Below, piece by piece: positions 22,796 to 32,649 of a stretch of DNA of 64,000 nt (within the stretch, counting starts at the first letter, position 1; every line of letters begins with the position of its first letter). Both the position numbers and the translations under genes were made by a program. Under the pieces are notes generated by a model, which saw only the letters and a program-made list of their open reading frames with translations, was not told the DNA's origin and made no database searches. This stretch comes from Oceanobacillus sp. FSL K6-2867 (lineage in GTDB: Bacteria; Bacillota; Bacilli; Bacillales; Amphibacillaceae). The DNA lies in assembly GCF_037963145.1 (NCBI RefSeq), contig NZ_CP150144.1, positions 2,294,001 through 2,358,000 of the forward strand. The letters are read 5' to 3'.

Positions 22796-24196
22796 ATGTC
22801 TGACAATAAAAAAATAGCAGAAGAGCTCATTAAGTCTGTCGGGGGTTCTGACAATATTGAATCTGTTACCCATTGTGCGACGAGAATGAGGTTCATTATT
22901 CGAGATGAAGAAAAAGTCGATAAGAAGAGCGTGGAGGAAATTGACAAGGTAAAGGGCGCTTTTTTCAACTCAGGACAGTATCAGGTTATTTTTGGCACTG
23001 GAACGGTAAATCGAATTTATGAGGAAATAGCTAAATTCGATTTGAAAACGTCTACAAAATCGGAGCAATCGAAAGAGGCTGGTAAGAAAGGCAACAAGCT
23101 GCAGCGAGCAATTCGTACGTTTGGAGATGTGTTTGTTCCAATTATTCCGGTTCTTGTTGCAACAGGTCTTTTTATGGGGCTTCGGGGACTTATCATGCAG
23201 GAAGAGATTTTGTCTCTTTTTGGATTAACTGCAGATGATATATCAAGTAATTTTCTGCTTTATACGGAAATTTTAACGGATACAGCATTTATATTTCTGC
23301 CAGCATTAATTGCTTGGTCGACCTTCCGTGTGTTTGGCGGGACACCGATTATTGGAGTTGTACTTGGACTGATGCTTGTTAGCCCCGCATTACCAAATGC
23401 ATGGGGGGTTGCCACTGGTGCTGAGCCACTGATGTTTTTTGGATTCATTCCTGTTGTTGGCTATCAAGGTGCCGTGCTTCCTGCGTTTATCGCTGGTATA
23501 ATCGGCGCGAAATTGGAAAAAGCGATACGTAAGCGTGTGCCAGAAACATTTGATTTAATTGTAACCCCTTTTCTGACATTACTGCTCATGAGTATTGCGT
23601 CCCTATTCATTATCGGCCCGATATTCCATATGGTTGAAGGTTACATTCTGGATGCTGCCTTGTATGTATTAGGGTTGCCGTTCGGTTTAGCGGGAATACT
23701 GCTTGGCTTCTTTAATCAAATTATCGTTATTACTGGGGTACATCATATTTTTAACATGTTGGAAATTCAGTTGTTAGAAAACCTTGGAAATAATCCGTAT
23801 AACGCTATTATTACTTCGGCTGTTGCCGCACAAGGTGGTGCAGCGTTAGCCGTTGGTTTAAAAACAAAGCATAAGAAGCTAAAAGCGTTGGCAATGCCGT
23901 CATCTTTATCCGCATTCTTAGGGATAACAGAACCAGCCATTTTTGGTGTCAACTTACGCTATGGAAAACCATTTGTAATGGGATTAATTGGTGGGGCTGC
24001 CGGGGGTTTCCTTGCGTCAATCCTTAGTCTTGCGGGATCAGGTATGGCAATTACCGTAATACCAGGTACGCTTTTATACTTGGATGGACAGCTTTTCCTT
24101 TATATTCTCGTTAACCTTGTAGCGATTGCAGTGGCCTTCGTGTTGACTTGGATGTTTGGGTATTCGGATAAAGATACACAAAAGGAACATGCATAA
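22796..24196 (+). CDS. Sucrose-specific PTS EIIBC
   Basis: 466 residues. IIB domain 1-80 with the phosphocysteine in SVTHCATRMRF (Cys 27); IIC domain ~105-455 with about ten membrane helices and motifs FGDVFVPIIPVLVATGLFMG, ITGVHHIFNMLE and FLGITEPAIFGVNLRYGKP. It imports and phosphorylates sucrose to sucrose-6-phosphate. No IIA domain is attached; the separate IIA gene at 25686 supplies it. ATG follows AAAGGAG. The operon runs IIBC, hydrolase, IIA, fructokinase. Confidence 0.88.
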   Translation: MSDNKKIAEELIKSVGGSDNIESVTHCATRMRFIIRDEEKVDKKSVEEIDKVKGAFFNSGQYQVIFGTGTVNRIYEEIAKFDLKTSTKSEQSKEAGKKGNKLQRAIRTFGDVFVPIIPVLVATGLFMGLRGLIMQEEILSLFGLTADDISSNFLLYTEILTDTAFIFLPALIAWSTFRVFGGTPIIGVVLGLMLVSPALPNAWGVATGAEPLMFFGFIPVVGYQGAVLPAFIAGIIGAKLEKAIRKRVPETFDLIVTPFLTLLLMSIASLFIIGPIFHMVEGYILDAALYVLGLPFGLAGILLGFFNQIIVITGVHHIFNMLEIQLLENLGNNPYNAIITSAVAAQGGAALAVGLKTKHKKLKALAMPSSLSAFLGITEPAIFGVNLRYGKPFVMGLIGGAAGGFLASILSLAGSGMAITVIPGTLLYLDGQLFLYILVNLVAIAVAFVLTWMFGYSDKDTQKEHA

Positions 24197-24206
24197 GGAG
24201 AGAAAT

Positions 24207-25670
24207 ATGAGACAGTCATCAAATGAACTTAAACAGCGTGCATATAATAGAATACATGATTTAAAAGCGATCGTTGCTCGTGATTCGTACCGGCTGCATT
24301 ACCATATTATGCCGCCGGTCGGGTTATTAAATGACCCGAATGGTTTTGTCTTTTATAAGGGTCAGTACCATATGTTTTACCAGTGGAATCCGTTTCAGAC
24401 GGAGCATGGTTCGAAGTTCTGGGGACATGTTATTTCCGATGATTTAGTTCACTGGCAGGATGCTGGAATAGCTTTAGCACCGGATCAGAATTATGACAAG
24501 AACGGTTGTTATTCCGGAAGTGCAATTGTTTTTCAAGAGAAGTTATATGTTTTTTATACAGGGAACGTAAAAAATGAACGAGGTAATCGCGAAACTTATC
24601 AATGTCTGGCAATTTCTGAGGATGGCATTCATTTTGAAAAAAAGGGGCCTGTCATTCATGTTCCATCTGGATATACGCCGCACTTCCGTGATCCAAAGGT
24701 ATTTGAAAAAGATGGTCAGTGGTACATGGTGCTTGGTGCACAGACAGAAGATGAGACAGGAGAAGTAGTGGTTTATACGTCCTTAGACCTCGAAAACTGG
24801 AGATTCCAAGGTACATTGGCAGGAAGTGGCCATCATGGGTTGTCAGACTTCGGTTATATGTGGGAATGCCCGGACCTGTTTAAGCTTGATGGGAAGGATA
24901 TTTTGATTGTATGTCCCCAAGGATTAGAAGCCCAAGGGTTTGCGTTCAATAATATTTTCCAATCCGGCTATTTCGCTGGGAATGTTGATTATGAAAAAGT
25001 TTCTTTTCATCATGGTGCTTTTGAAGAACTGGATAGAGGCTTTGATTTTTATGCCCCGCAAACGACAACAGATGCATCAGGGCGTCGGATTTTAGTAGGC
25101 TGGATGGGAAATGCTCAGGAAAATGATTCGGTTCAGCCTACAATTAAAAAGGAATGGATTCATGCCTTAACATTGCCAAGAGAGCTTGAGTGGAAGAACG
25201 GAAAACTGGTTCAGCACCCAGTAGCAGAGCTTCAAATATTACGTCAGGATGAGATTCGGCATGCTGATGTTATTGTTACGAATAAGGGTATGGCACTTCC
25301 ACGAGTAAATGGCCAGGTGTTTGAGTTAGAAATAGCGATCAGCAAATTGGAGGCGCCGAATTTCTCTATTATGATAGGTGAGAAGAACAGCTTCCATTAT
25401 GATGCGGTTGCACAAGTTTGTACATTCCAGCGCGGGGAATTTTCTGGCATTGGTGTGGAAAGCAGACACTGCGAGTTAGAGAGTCTCCAATATATCCGGA
25501 TGTTTAAAGATTCCTCTTCCATCGAAATCTTTGTCAATAATGGAGAAGAAGTGTTTACCTCAAGGGTGTTTGATAATCCAGACACCGGCGAAATCCGTTT
25601 TATTGCTAAGGGTGGCCATGTTAAAATGGATGTAAGGAAGTGGAATATAAAAAGAGTTACGGAATATTAA
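24207..25670 (+). CDS. Sucrose-6-phosphate hydrolase (GH32)
   Basis: 487 residues from ATG 24207, chosen for AAGGAGAG 5 bases upstream. The five-bladed propeller domain carries the catalytic triad: nucleophile in LLNDPNGF, stabiliser in FRDPKVF, acid in WECPDLF. A beta-sandwich domain follows from ~residue 350. It splits sucrose-6-phosphate to glucose-6-phosphate and fructose in the cytosol (no signal peptide). Coupled to IIBC upstream with 10 bases between. Confidence 0.92.
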   Translation: MRQSSNELKQRAYNRIHDLKAIVARDSYRLHYHIMPPVGLLNDPNGFVFYKGQYHMFYQWNPFQTEHGSKFWGHVISDDLVHWQDAGIALAPDQNYDKNGCYSGSAIVFQEKLYVFYTGNVKNERGNRETYQCLAISEDGIHFEKKGPVIHVPSGYTPHFRDPKVFEKDGQWYMVLGAQTEDETGEVVVYTSLDLENWRFQGTLAGSGHHGLSDFGYMWECPDLFKLDGKDILIVCPQGLEAQGFAFNNIFQSGYFAGNVDYEKVSFHHGAFEELDRGFDFYAPQTTTDASGRRILVGWMGNAQENDSVQPTIKKEWIHALTLPRELEWKNGKLVQHPVAELQILRQDEIRHADVIVTNKGMALPRVNGQVFELEIAISKLEAPNFSIMIGEKNSFHYDAVAQVCTFQRGEFSGIGVESRHCELESLQYIRMFKDSSSIEIFVNNGEEVFTSRVFDNPDTGEIRFIAKGGHVKMDVRKWNIKRVTEY

Positions 25671-25685
25671 GCTGGAGGTTTTATT

Positions 25686-26180
25686 ATGTTTGGGAAATTG
25701 TTTAAGAAAAAAGAAGAAGTAACCGATATTACTTTGATTGCGCCGGTTAGCGGTGAAGTTGTTGCATTGGAGGAAGTGCCGGACCCTGTATTTTCCGAAA
25801 AAATGATGGGTGACGGAGTTGCGATCAAGCCGAAAAACGGAGACGTTGTTTCACCTGTAAATGGAGAGATTATTCAAGTGTTTCCGACGAAGCATGCGGT
25901 TGGAATTCGTGCTGAAAATGGAGCGGAGATTCTAATTCATATTGGGCTTGAGACGGTTAGCCTTAATGGAGAGGGGTTTACTTCATTTGTTGGAGAAGGA
26001 GAACAGGTGAAGCAAGGGGATAAACTGATCCACTTTGACATGGAGATCGTCCGTGAGAAAGCTAAAAGCTCAATAACTCCGATTATCATCACGAATACAG
26101 AGGAGATGCGTGAGGTTGAGGAAAAAACGATACAGCAAGTAACTGCAGGGCAAGATGAGATTTTATTTGTTTCGAAATAA
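25686..26180 (+). CDS. PTS EIIA, glucose/sucrose type (Crr-like)
   Basis: 164 residues. The EIIA-Glc fold has both active-site histidines: FPTKHAVGI (His 70) and the phosphoryl-carrying ILIHIGLETV (His 85). It passes phosphate from HPr to the sucrose IIBC encoded two genes upstream, which lacks its own IIA. Ribosome binding site GGAGG; 15 bases after the hydrolase stop. Confidence 0.9.
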   Translation: MFGKLFKKKEEVTDITLIAPVSGEVVALEEVPDPVFSEKMMGDGVAIKPKNGDVVSPVNGEIIQVFPTKHAVGIRAENGAEILIHIGLETVSLNGEGFTSFVGEGEQVKQGDKLIHFDMEIVREKAKSSITPIIITNTEEMREVEEKTIQQVTAGQDEILFVSK

Positions 26181-26191
26181 ATAAGAAATGG

Positions 26192-27160
26192 ATGTTGGAG
26201 AACATGAAAAAAGTCTACACGATTGGAGAAGCATTGATCGACTTTATCCCGCATGAAATTGGCGCTCCTATTCAAGATGTTGTTAGTTTTAAAAAAATGC
26301 CAGGAGGAGCTCCTGCCAATGTTGCAGCCGCAGTTGCAAAACTTGGTGGCCGCAGCAGCTTCATTGGCCAAGTCGGGGAAGACCATTTCGGCTACTTTTT
26401 AAAGAATACGTTATCTGAAAATGATGTGGATGTTACACACATGCTTCATACAGCAAAAGCTAATACGGCACTTGCTTTTGTCGCGCTGAAAGAAGACGGG
26501 GAAAGAGATTTTGTCTTTTACCGAAAACCAAGTGCAGATATGCTGTTAAATAAAAAGGATGTAGGGAAAATAGCATTCTCTTCAGATGATATTTTGCATT
26601 TTTGCTCCGTTGATTTAATAGAGGCAGATGTGAAGTATGCACATGTGGAAGCAATATGCAACATCAAGGAAGCTGGCGGGACGGTCTGTTTCGATCCAAA
26701 TGTCCGGAAGAGCCTATGGGATGACCTGGATGCCTACCAACAAACAATTCAGGAATTTATTCCCTATGCAGACATTTTAAAAGTGAGTGAGGATGAACTG
26801 GCTTTTATCACGGGACAGGCAGATGAGGCGAAAGCGATTCGTTCGCTTTTAGCTGGGGATGCTTCCTTAGTGATTATTACTCGGGGTAAGGATGGTGTGA
26901 GCTTTTATAGGGGGATGGATGAAATATCGGTGGAAGGATTCAATGTGAAAGCCATTGATACAACCGGGGCAGGAGATTCCTTTATCGGTGCATTTTTATA
27001 CCATTTTGCAGCAATGAAAAAGGAACTTCCTGACCTTACCCTTAAGGAATTGGCTGAAATGGGCCGGTTTGCAAATGCCGCAGCAGCTTTAGTTACTACG
27101 AGTCAGGGCGCAATTAGTGCGTTGCCTGATTTAGAGGAAATCGAAGCGTTTATGAAGTAA
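26192..27160 (+). CDS. Fructokinase (PfkB family)
   Basis: 322 residues. N-terminal IGEALIDFIP and MPGGAPANVAAAVAKLGG, substrate loop, and the PfkB signature DTTGAGDSFIGAFLYH with the catalytic Asp. It phosphorylates the fructose released by the hydrolase to fructose-6-phosphate. The start may be ATG 26192 or ATG 26204, which begins at the conserved MKKVYTIGEAL; ribosome binding signals are weak for both. Last gene of the sucrose operon. Confidence 0.88.
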   Translation: MLENMKKVYTIGEALIDFIPHEIGAPIQDVVSFKKMPGGAPANVAAAVAKLGGRSSFIGQVGEDHFGYFLKNTLSENDVDVTHMLHTAKANTALAFVALKEDGERDFVFYRKPSADMLLNKKDVGKIAFSSDDILHFCSVDLIEADVKYAHVEAICNIKEAGGTVCFDPNVRKSLWDDLDAYQQTIQEFIPYADILKVSEDELAFITGQADEAKAIRSLLAGDASLVIITRGKDGVSFYRGMDEISVEGFNVKAIDTTGAGDSFIGAFLYHFAAMKKELPDLTLKELAEMGRFANAAAALVTTSQGAISALPDLEEIEAFMK

Positions 27161-27185
27161 ATGCTGGTGCAATTGAATGGATGTA

Positions 27186-27227
27186 TCAACAAGTCCTCTG
27201 TTACAAGTGTAGCGGGGGACTTGTTGA
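27186..27227 (+). terminator. Hairpin after the sucrose operon
   Basis: TCAACAAGTCC (27186-27196) / GGACTTGTTGA (27217-27227), a perfect 11-bp stem with no T-run. Terminator or 3' stabiliser. Confidence 0.55.
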
Positions 27228-27292
27228 CGATGCTCGATTGCAAAGAGCAGTTTCAATTGGTAAAGGTTAAGGAATTAGGCACCTATATACAA

Positions 27293-27331
27293 AAATAAAA
27301 GAATCTTCCACTCGGTAAAGAGGAAGATTCT
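27293..27331 (-). terminator. Terminator of the diaminopimelate dehydrogenase gene
   Basis: AGAATCTTCC (27300-27309) / GGAAGATTCT (27322-27331); the minus-strand tail is TTTTATTTTT. Confidence 0.8.
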
Positions 27332-27349
27332 CGAAAAAGGGATAATGTT

Positions 27350-28336
27350 TTATAAATAATCTCTGCGTAATTCTTCAGCCGTTTTTGGTGAGATATAGCC
27401 TGGTGCAACATCATAAACGGTTTTTGCACCGCTTTGTCCCTCTTTATTTAAGCGGTATGCAGCACGTGCATAAGCAGTTAACACACTTGCTGTAAATTCC
27501 GGATTACTTTCTAATTTTAAGCTGTACTCCACAATCTGCTTACTGCCTTCTCCGGTTTCACCACTGCGAATGACAAATCCACCATGCGGCATTGCAGAGT
27601 GATCGCGTTTCAATTCTTCTTCAGAGATAAAATGAACAGTTGTATCGTATGGTTCAAAGTAATTTGGCATTGTTTTGATTTCTTCTTCAATTTTTTGCTT
27701 GTCCGCGCCTTCCTCGGCAACAATATAGCATTCACGGACATGGCGGTCATTCTTAGCTACCGCTGGGTTTTCACCGTTTCTCACTTGCTCAATTACCGCC
27801 TCAGAAGGGATTGTATATTGAACGCCATTTTTTACGCCATCCACCCGACGGACTGCATCGGAATGACCTTGGCTTAAACCTTTGCCCCAGAATGTATATG
27901 TTTCTCCTTGCGGTAATAGTGCTTCAGAAAGCACGCGATTAATGGAGAACATGCCTGGGTCCCAGCCTACAGAAATAATACTTATTTTCCCGCTTTCCTT
28001 GGCAGGCTTGTCTACGGATGCGAAGAATTCAGGTATTTTTGCATGGGTGTCATAGCTGTCCACCGTATTGAAAAGCTTAGCAAAATGCGGAACCTGCTCA
28101 GGCAGGTCAGTTGCAGAGCCACCACAGATTAGCATAACATCGATGTCATCTGTATAATTCGGTGCTTCATCAATATGCAATACTTTTACATTGCTGTTTA
28201 AGATTTGCACGCTTTGAGGATCTCTTCTCGTAAATACAGCAACAAGCTCCATATCAGGCTGCTGCATAATGGAAGCTTCTGCGCCTCTTCCCAGGTTTCC
28301 ATAACCTACAATGCCGATTTTAATTTTATTATCCAT
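27350..28336 (-). CDS. ddh: meso-Diaminopimelate D-dehydrogenase
   Basis: 328 residues from ATG 28336 (GGAGTGG 6 bases upstream); the longer frame to 28408 has no start signal. Rossmann start IKIGIVGYGNLGRGAE, then VFTRRDP, LICGGSATDLPEQ, NTVDSYDTHAKIPEF, ISVGWDPGMFSINRVL and GLSQGHSDAVRR, all typical of Ddh. It makes meso-diaminopimelate from tetrahydrodipicolinate in one NADPH- and ammonia-dependent step, feeding lysine and peptidoglycan. Found in only some Bacillaceae. It stands alone here. Confidence 0.92.
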   Translation of the reverse strand: MDNKIKIGIVGYGNLGRGAEASIMQQPDMELVAVFTRRDPQSVQILNSNVKVLHIDEAPNYTDDIDVMLICGGSATDLPEQVPHFAKLFNTVDSYDTHAKIPEFFASVDKPAKESGKISIISVGWDPGMFSINRVLSEALLPQGETYTFWGKGLSQGHSDAVRRVDGVKNGVQYTIPSEAVIEQVRNGENPAVAKNDRHVRECYIVAEEGADKQKIEEEIKTMPNYFEPYDTTVHFISEEELKRDHSAMPHGGFVIRSGETGEGSKQIVEYSLKLESNPEFTASVLTAYARAAYRLNKEGQSGAKTVYDVAPGYISPKTAEELRRDYL

Positions 28337-28455
28337 CTGTTCCACTCCAATAACTTTAGATGTTTTTTCTATTTCCTTTATACTACCTTTTTTGATTCTT
28401 CGACACAACTCTCACGTGTTTTTCATAAGAGGGTATTGGAGGGTTCTATATAAAG

Positions 28456-28512
28456 ATATCCCCTTTAGCGATTCTCTTTCCTATGAATCTGCTAAAGGGG
28501 ATATTTCTTTTT
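28456..28512. terminator. Strong bidirectional-looking hairpin
   Basis: Perfect 14-bp stem ATATCCCCTTTAGC (28456-28469) / GCTAAAGGGGATAT (28491-28504) followed by TTCTTTTT. The nearest gene that would need it is the minus-strand export operon, whose end lies at 28700; a T-rich stretch also follows on that strand. Confidence 0.65.
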
Positions 28513-28515
28513 AAG

Positions 28516-28686
28516 AGGTTGTTCAAAAAGTCCGGTAAAAATGGCACATAAAGAACAGGGAATCTTCGACTAACTACCGACACGTCCTGTGGACAATACA
28601 GAAGTCACCACATCCTGTGGAAGCCCTGTACTCAAAGCTATGCCGCCTCGAACTTCTCGGTCCTTTTTATCCTCCTTTTTGAACGT
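28516..28686. repeat. Intergenic repeat element, long copy (A)
   Basis: About 171 bases bounded by imperfect terminal inverted repeats: AGGTTGTTCAAAAAG at one end and CTTTTTGAAC at the other. The right end, TCGAACTTC then TCCTTTTTATCCTCCTTTTTGAAC in short pieces, matches the right end of a shorter copy at 55049-55116. Non-coding; MITE-like or a mobile terminator-like repeat. Confidence 0.6.
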
Positions 28687-28699
28687 CACTTTAAAGCGG

Positions 28700-30526
28700 T
28701 TATCGAAATAGATTTTTCAGCTTTTCAAAAAATCCTTCTTTTTCCTCAGGTACTTCATCTGCTGTTTCTGTTTCTTGTTCTTTTTTCAAACTATCAGTAC
28801 GAATAACAAACTGTACTGAATCGGTAAGCTTATCATTTTTTTCCGATACAAAGGAAGCAGGCTCGAAATCTGATTTATCGTATTGAGAAAGCATAGCATC
28901 AATTTCTTCCTGCATTTCCTCTGGAATGCTGGAAGTTGCATCATGCAGCTGTGCTGTGCCGCTGCGCAGTTCATCAGCACCATCTGTTAGCTGGTCAGCA
29001 CCTTTGGCAGATTCTCCAATTCCATCATGGATACCTTGGTAGGAAGTTGCCAGTTCATTAACACCATTTGTGTAGGCAACCAGTCCTTCATGAAATTGAT
29101 TGTAGTTAGATGCCATTTCTTCCATGCCGCCGATTAATTGATTGATGCCTTCATCCACATCGATTTCGCTGATGGACTCTTCAAGGCCGTCTGTAAGTGA
29201 TCGTAAATAATTTGCTGCTTCTCGAGTAGAATCACTAAAGGTATTTAGGTTTGATCCAACTGAATCGAATGCTTCTGATGCGGCTTTATAAGCGCCCTTA
29301 ACCGTTTGGGCAGCTTGATAAGTAGCTACTAATTCTTCGATTACCTCCTGATCTGCATCACTTTCGTATAAAGCTGCAATATCCGCTTCCGTAATACTTG
29401 ATTCTGGAATTTGCTTCACCGCATCCTGCAATGCTTGATTTGCCTTTTCATAGTTTGAACCAAATTGATCCATTCCATCGGCAAGCTCTTCCAAGCTGGA
29501 TATCATCTCAGAAACTGCAAAATCCAAATCTTCTAGCTCTTCTATAGTTGTTATGCCACTCGCCTTTTCAACTTCTTTTTGAACGGATGCAAGTGCATTA
29601 TTTATTTGTGAAGAGGCATCTATCAATTGGCTGCTGGACCCGTTCAATTCATCCATACCATTTTTATATTGTGCAGAGCCATCTTCCAGCTGATGAAGTC
29701 CGGAAGCCAGCCCGTCTATTCCGTCACGTAATTCCCCGACACCATTATCAATATCACCAATCGCATCTGTCAATGACTGAAATTCCTCTGTCAGTTCATC
29801 GGTATCAGGTCCTTCTACACCAATGGAAGGCGGCAAGGCAGCTATTTCAATACCGTCGATTTCAAATTGATCGGTTGTTGCTTCAATAGAGAATTTCTTT
29901 TCTTCATCTGGCATTACTGTAAAGGTAATTTGCTTGTACTTTCCAGCATTTGCAATTGTTGCATCCTCTGCCTTGATGTCCTGAAAATAATCGGTATTTA
30001 AAGGAACCGAAATTTGCAGCATATAATTTTCAAAGAAGGCTGCAGCAGCATCTTTATTTTGCTGCACATCGATGGTTATTTCGACATCTCCTGTCATGCC
30101 AGGGATATCATCTGGATTAACCTCTTTGCCATCGATGTAATAGTCAATTGTAAATTGCCAAGGTAATTCCTTTGCTTCTCCAAGGTTGCCTTGATAAAAG
30201 AAATTATCTGTCTCTGCGTTGATTCGGACATTGTTTTTATTCTGTTCGATCGCAGATGTATCGGTTAAGTTTTTAATTTCTGTATAATTACCGTAGTCTT
30301 CGATGATGCCCGGCTTGGTTAATTCAAAGGAATTAACCACGTAAATCCCTTTAAGATTACCGCCAGCTTGCAAATTCGCGTAAATCACTTCATTCCTGCT
30401 GGCGATTTCTCCATTTCCCTGCTCTTTTTCTGCTGTATCCTCTAATGTATTCGGGGAGGCATATGTCGTCAGCACGGGAAGGAAAAAGATTGCTAAAGTT
30501 AGCCATAACCATTTAATTGTCTTCAT
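28700..30526 (-). CDS. Secreted heptad-repeat protein, partner of the MMPL/RND exporter
   Basis: 608 residues. Signal peptide 1-23 (LWLTLAIFFLPVLTTYAS); residues ~40-240 resemble the extracytoplasmic part of YhgE/Pip-like proteins; residues 245-545 are rich in x-x-x-Leu-x-x-Gly heptads (GELRDGIDGLASGLHQLEDG) and coiled coil; the C-terminus is charged with no membrane anchor. It overlaps the transporter gene by 14 bases. I infer that it is a wall-zone adaptor of the exporter, taking the structural role of a membrane-fusion protein. The family has no proven biochemical function that I know of. Confidence 0.75.
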   Translation of the reverse strand: MKTIKWLWLTLAIFFLPVLTTYASPNTLEDTAEKEQGNGEIASRNEVIYANLQAGGNLKGIYVVNSFELTKPGIIEDYGNYTEIKNLTDTSAIEQNKNNVRINAETDNFFYQGNLGEAKELPWQFTIDYYIDGKEVNPDDIPGMTGDVEITIDVQQNKDAAAAFFENYMLQISVPLNTDYFQDIKAEDATIANAGKYKQITFTVMPDEEKKFSIEATTDQFEIDGIEIAALPPSIGVEGPDTDELTEEFQSLTDAIGDIDNGVGELRDGIDGLASGLHQLEDGSAQYKNGMDELNGSSSQLIDASSQINNALASVQKEVEKASGITTIEELEDLDFAVSEMISSLEELADGMDQFGSNYEKANQALQDAVKQIPESSITEADIAALYESDADQEVIEELVATYQAAQTVKGAYKAASEAFDSVGSNLNTFSDSTREAANYLRSLTDGLEESISEIDVDEGINQLIGGMEEMASNYNQFHEGLVAYTNGVNELATSYQGIHDGIGESAKGADQLTDGADELRSGTAQLHDATSSIPEEMQEEIDAMLSQYDKSDFEPASFVSEKNDKLTDSVQFVIRTDSLKKEQETETADEVPEEKEGFFEKLKNLFR

Positions 30527-32615
30527 GGGCTTCCTCCTTCTTCTTATAAAATTTCATCCCAATCGAAGTTTTCTCAATGATTCTATCTAAAACGATAAGC
30601 ATGGCTGGAAGGAAGGTGATAACAAGTATAAACGCAAGCAGCGCGCCTCTTCCCAGCAGCAATCCAATCGAACCGACAATTGGATTCGATGATGTCAGCC
30701 ATAGGATAAATCCAACACTTGAAAGAATGGATGCCGATACTGCAATCGAAAATAGCTTTTCATCAAGTGTCTTTTTAATCGCGGGTAATTTAGGCATCCT
30801 CTGCCGGTGATGTTTGTACGTTTCGGTTAGCAGAATAGCATAGTCGACGGTTGCGGCCAGCTGAACGGTACTAACAATTAAATAGCCGACAAAGACTAAG
30901 GATGTATCTGTAAAGTAAGGAAACGCTAAGTTAATCCAAACTGCTGATTGAATTGTAAGCAGCAGAATGACTGGGATTGAGAGTGATCGAAAGGTAAATA
31001 GCAATACTAGCCCAATCGTTGCTACGGTAAGGATATTCACCAATCTATTATCCTTTGTTATCGTTTCTTTCATATCAAATAAAGCAACACTTTCCCCAAG
31101 CGTGAGTGCCTCATCTCCATAATAGGAGGTGGATATTTCACGAACATGGTCTACGAGCTGGAAAGGAATGTCTCCTTCTGTTCCAGCATCGGTATTAATA
31201 ATGATCCGACTATAGTTTTCAGATAAGAATTGTTCCGTAACATTTCTTTCCAAAAAATCCTGTGGAATCGTACTGCCAACCATATTGGCATATCCAATAA
31301 CAGATGATACATGATTCATATTTTCAATTTCCTGGATCATTTCCAGCTCTTTTCCCACATCATTATTTGGTACCAATAGTACAATTGATGTCGTCTCCCC
31401 AAAGGTTTCCTCAATTTGCTTAATATCCATGCCCAAACGGGTGTCCTCTGGTTGCTCGCCCATACCATATGTAAAGGAGGTGCTATTTTGAGCCAAAAAG
31501 CTCGGCACTGTTAAGAGAAGGACAATAGCAATCGCAGGTATTTTTAACTTCAATAGCTTCTCACCAACACCTTTAAAAACTGGTGGGATAAATGTTTTGT
31601 GTTTTGTTTTGTCAATCCAGCTGTAGCATACTAATGTCAATGCAGGTAAAAATACAATAACACTAATAAAGCTTAATACAATCCCTTTAACTAGGTTTAA
31701 TCCCAAATCTGAACCAATCTCAAAATCCATAAACATTAGTGCTCTAAAACCAAAGAAAGTGGTTAATGCACTGGAGCTTATTACTGGGAGTGATTCTTTT
31801 ATCGCCAGTTTCATAGCTTCGCCTGGCTTGTATTCCTTACTTCGATAGTCTTGGAAACTATGAAGCAGGAAGATCGCATAATCCAGCGAGACGGCCAGCT
31901 GGAGAATTGGCGCTACGGATTGCGTAATAAATGAAACCTCGCCAATAAAGATATTTGTTCCAAGATTAATAAGAACAGAAACCCCAATTGCGGTTAAGAA
32001 TAATACCGGTTCTACCCATGAATTCGTTGATAATACTAAGATGATAATAATAATCGGGACTAGTAATGCGGCAGCATACATCGTTTCCTGACCGGTCATC
32101 TCTTGCTGTGTAGCTGTATTTACTGCTTCACCAGTAATGGCGTTTTCTTCTCCGATCAGAGCGTAAATTTGATTGGTCGCTTCGACCTCTTTTCCGCTTT
32201 CTATTGTTACTGAATAAAGTGCCTTTTCATCCTGATAATAATTTTCAACGGTTGCTTTATCCGCAAACTCAATAGGAGTTCTCAGATCTACTACATCATC
32301 CAGCCATTGAACCTCTGTAACACCATCAATTGCTTCTAACTCATGCTTATAGGTTATTGCCCCTTGAATGGTGACATCCTCAATCATGACTCGTGTGTTC
32401 GGAACACCGCTGGAGAATTCTTGTTCCATCATATTTAAGGCAACTGTCGATTCCGCCTTCTCAGGTAAATAATCTTGCATATTATAATTTACATCTACAA
32501 AGAAGAAAGCAATTGCTGACAGTACCGTTAATGTTAGAAAAAGAATAACGACGGTCTTTTTGAAACGTATGATTATATTTGTCAATGTCATTTCCCCATA
32601 TCTTGATGATTTCAT
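30513..32615 (-). CDS. MMPL/RND-family exporter
   Basis: About 700 residues in two homologous halves, each a first helix, a large outer loop and a block of five helices. First helix at ~residues 18-36 then VDVNYNMQDYLPEKAEST; conserved SVSLDYAIFLLHSF-like segment (AVSLDYAIFLLHSF) in half one and ATVDYAILLTETYK in half two, the aspartate-containing motifs used for proton coupling. Substrate unknown; relatives move lipids or drugs. The exact start is uncertain (ATG 32615, ATG 32591 or TTG 32585). Divergent from a TetR regulator with dyads between. Confidence 0.85.
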   Translation of the reverse strand: MKSSRYGEMTLTNIIIRFKKTVVILFLTLTVLSAIAFFFVDVNYNMQDYLPEKAESTVALNMMEQEFSSGVPNTRVMIEDVTIQGAITYKHELEAIDGVTEVQWLDDVVDLRTPIEFADKATVENYYQDEKALYSVTIESGKEVEATNQIYALIGEENAITGEAVNTATQQEMTGQETMYAAALLVPIIIIILVLSTNSWVEPVLFLTAIGVSVLINLGTNIFIGEVSFITQSVAPILQLAVSLDYAIFLLHSFQDYRSKEYKPGEAMKLAIKESLPVISSSALTTFFGFRALMFMDFEIGSDLGLNLVKGIVLSFISVIVFLPALTLVCYSWIDKTKHKTFIPPVFKGVGEKLLKLKIPAIAIVLLLTVPSFLAQNSTSFTYGMGEQPEDTRLGMDIKQIEETFGETTSIVLLVPNNDVGKELEMIQEIENMNHVSSVIGYANMVGSTIPQDFLERNVTEQFLSENYSRIIINTDAGTEGDIPFQLVDHVREISTSYYGDEALTLGESVALFDMKETITKDNRLVNILTVATIGLVLLFTFRSLSIPVILLLTIQSAVWINLAFPYFTDTSLVFVGYLIVSTVQLAATVDYAILLTETYKHHRQRMPKLPAIKKTLDEKLFSIAVSASILSSVGFILWLTSSNPIVGSIGLLLGRGALLAFILVITFLPAMLIVLDRIIEKTSIGMKFYKKKEEAHEDN

Positions 32616-32649
32616 GCTTTTATCTTATTATTATATATACATCATGTTA

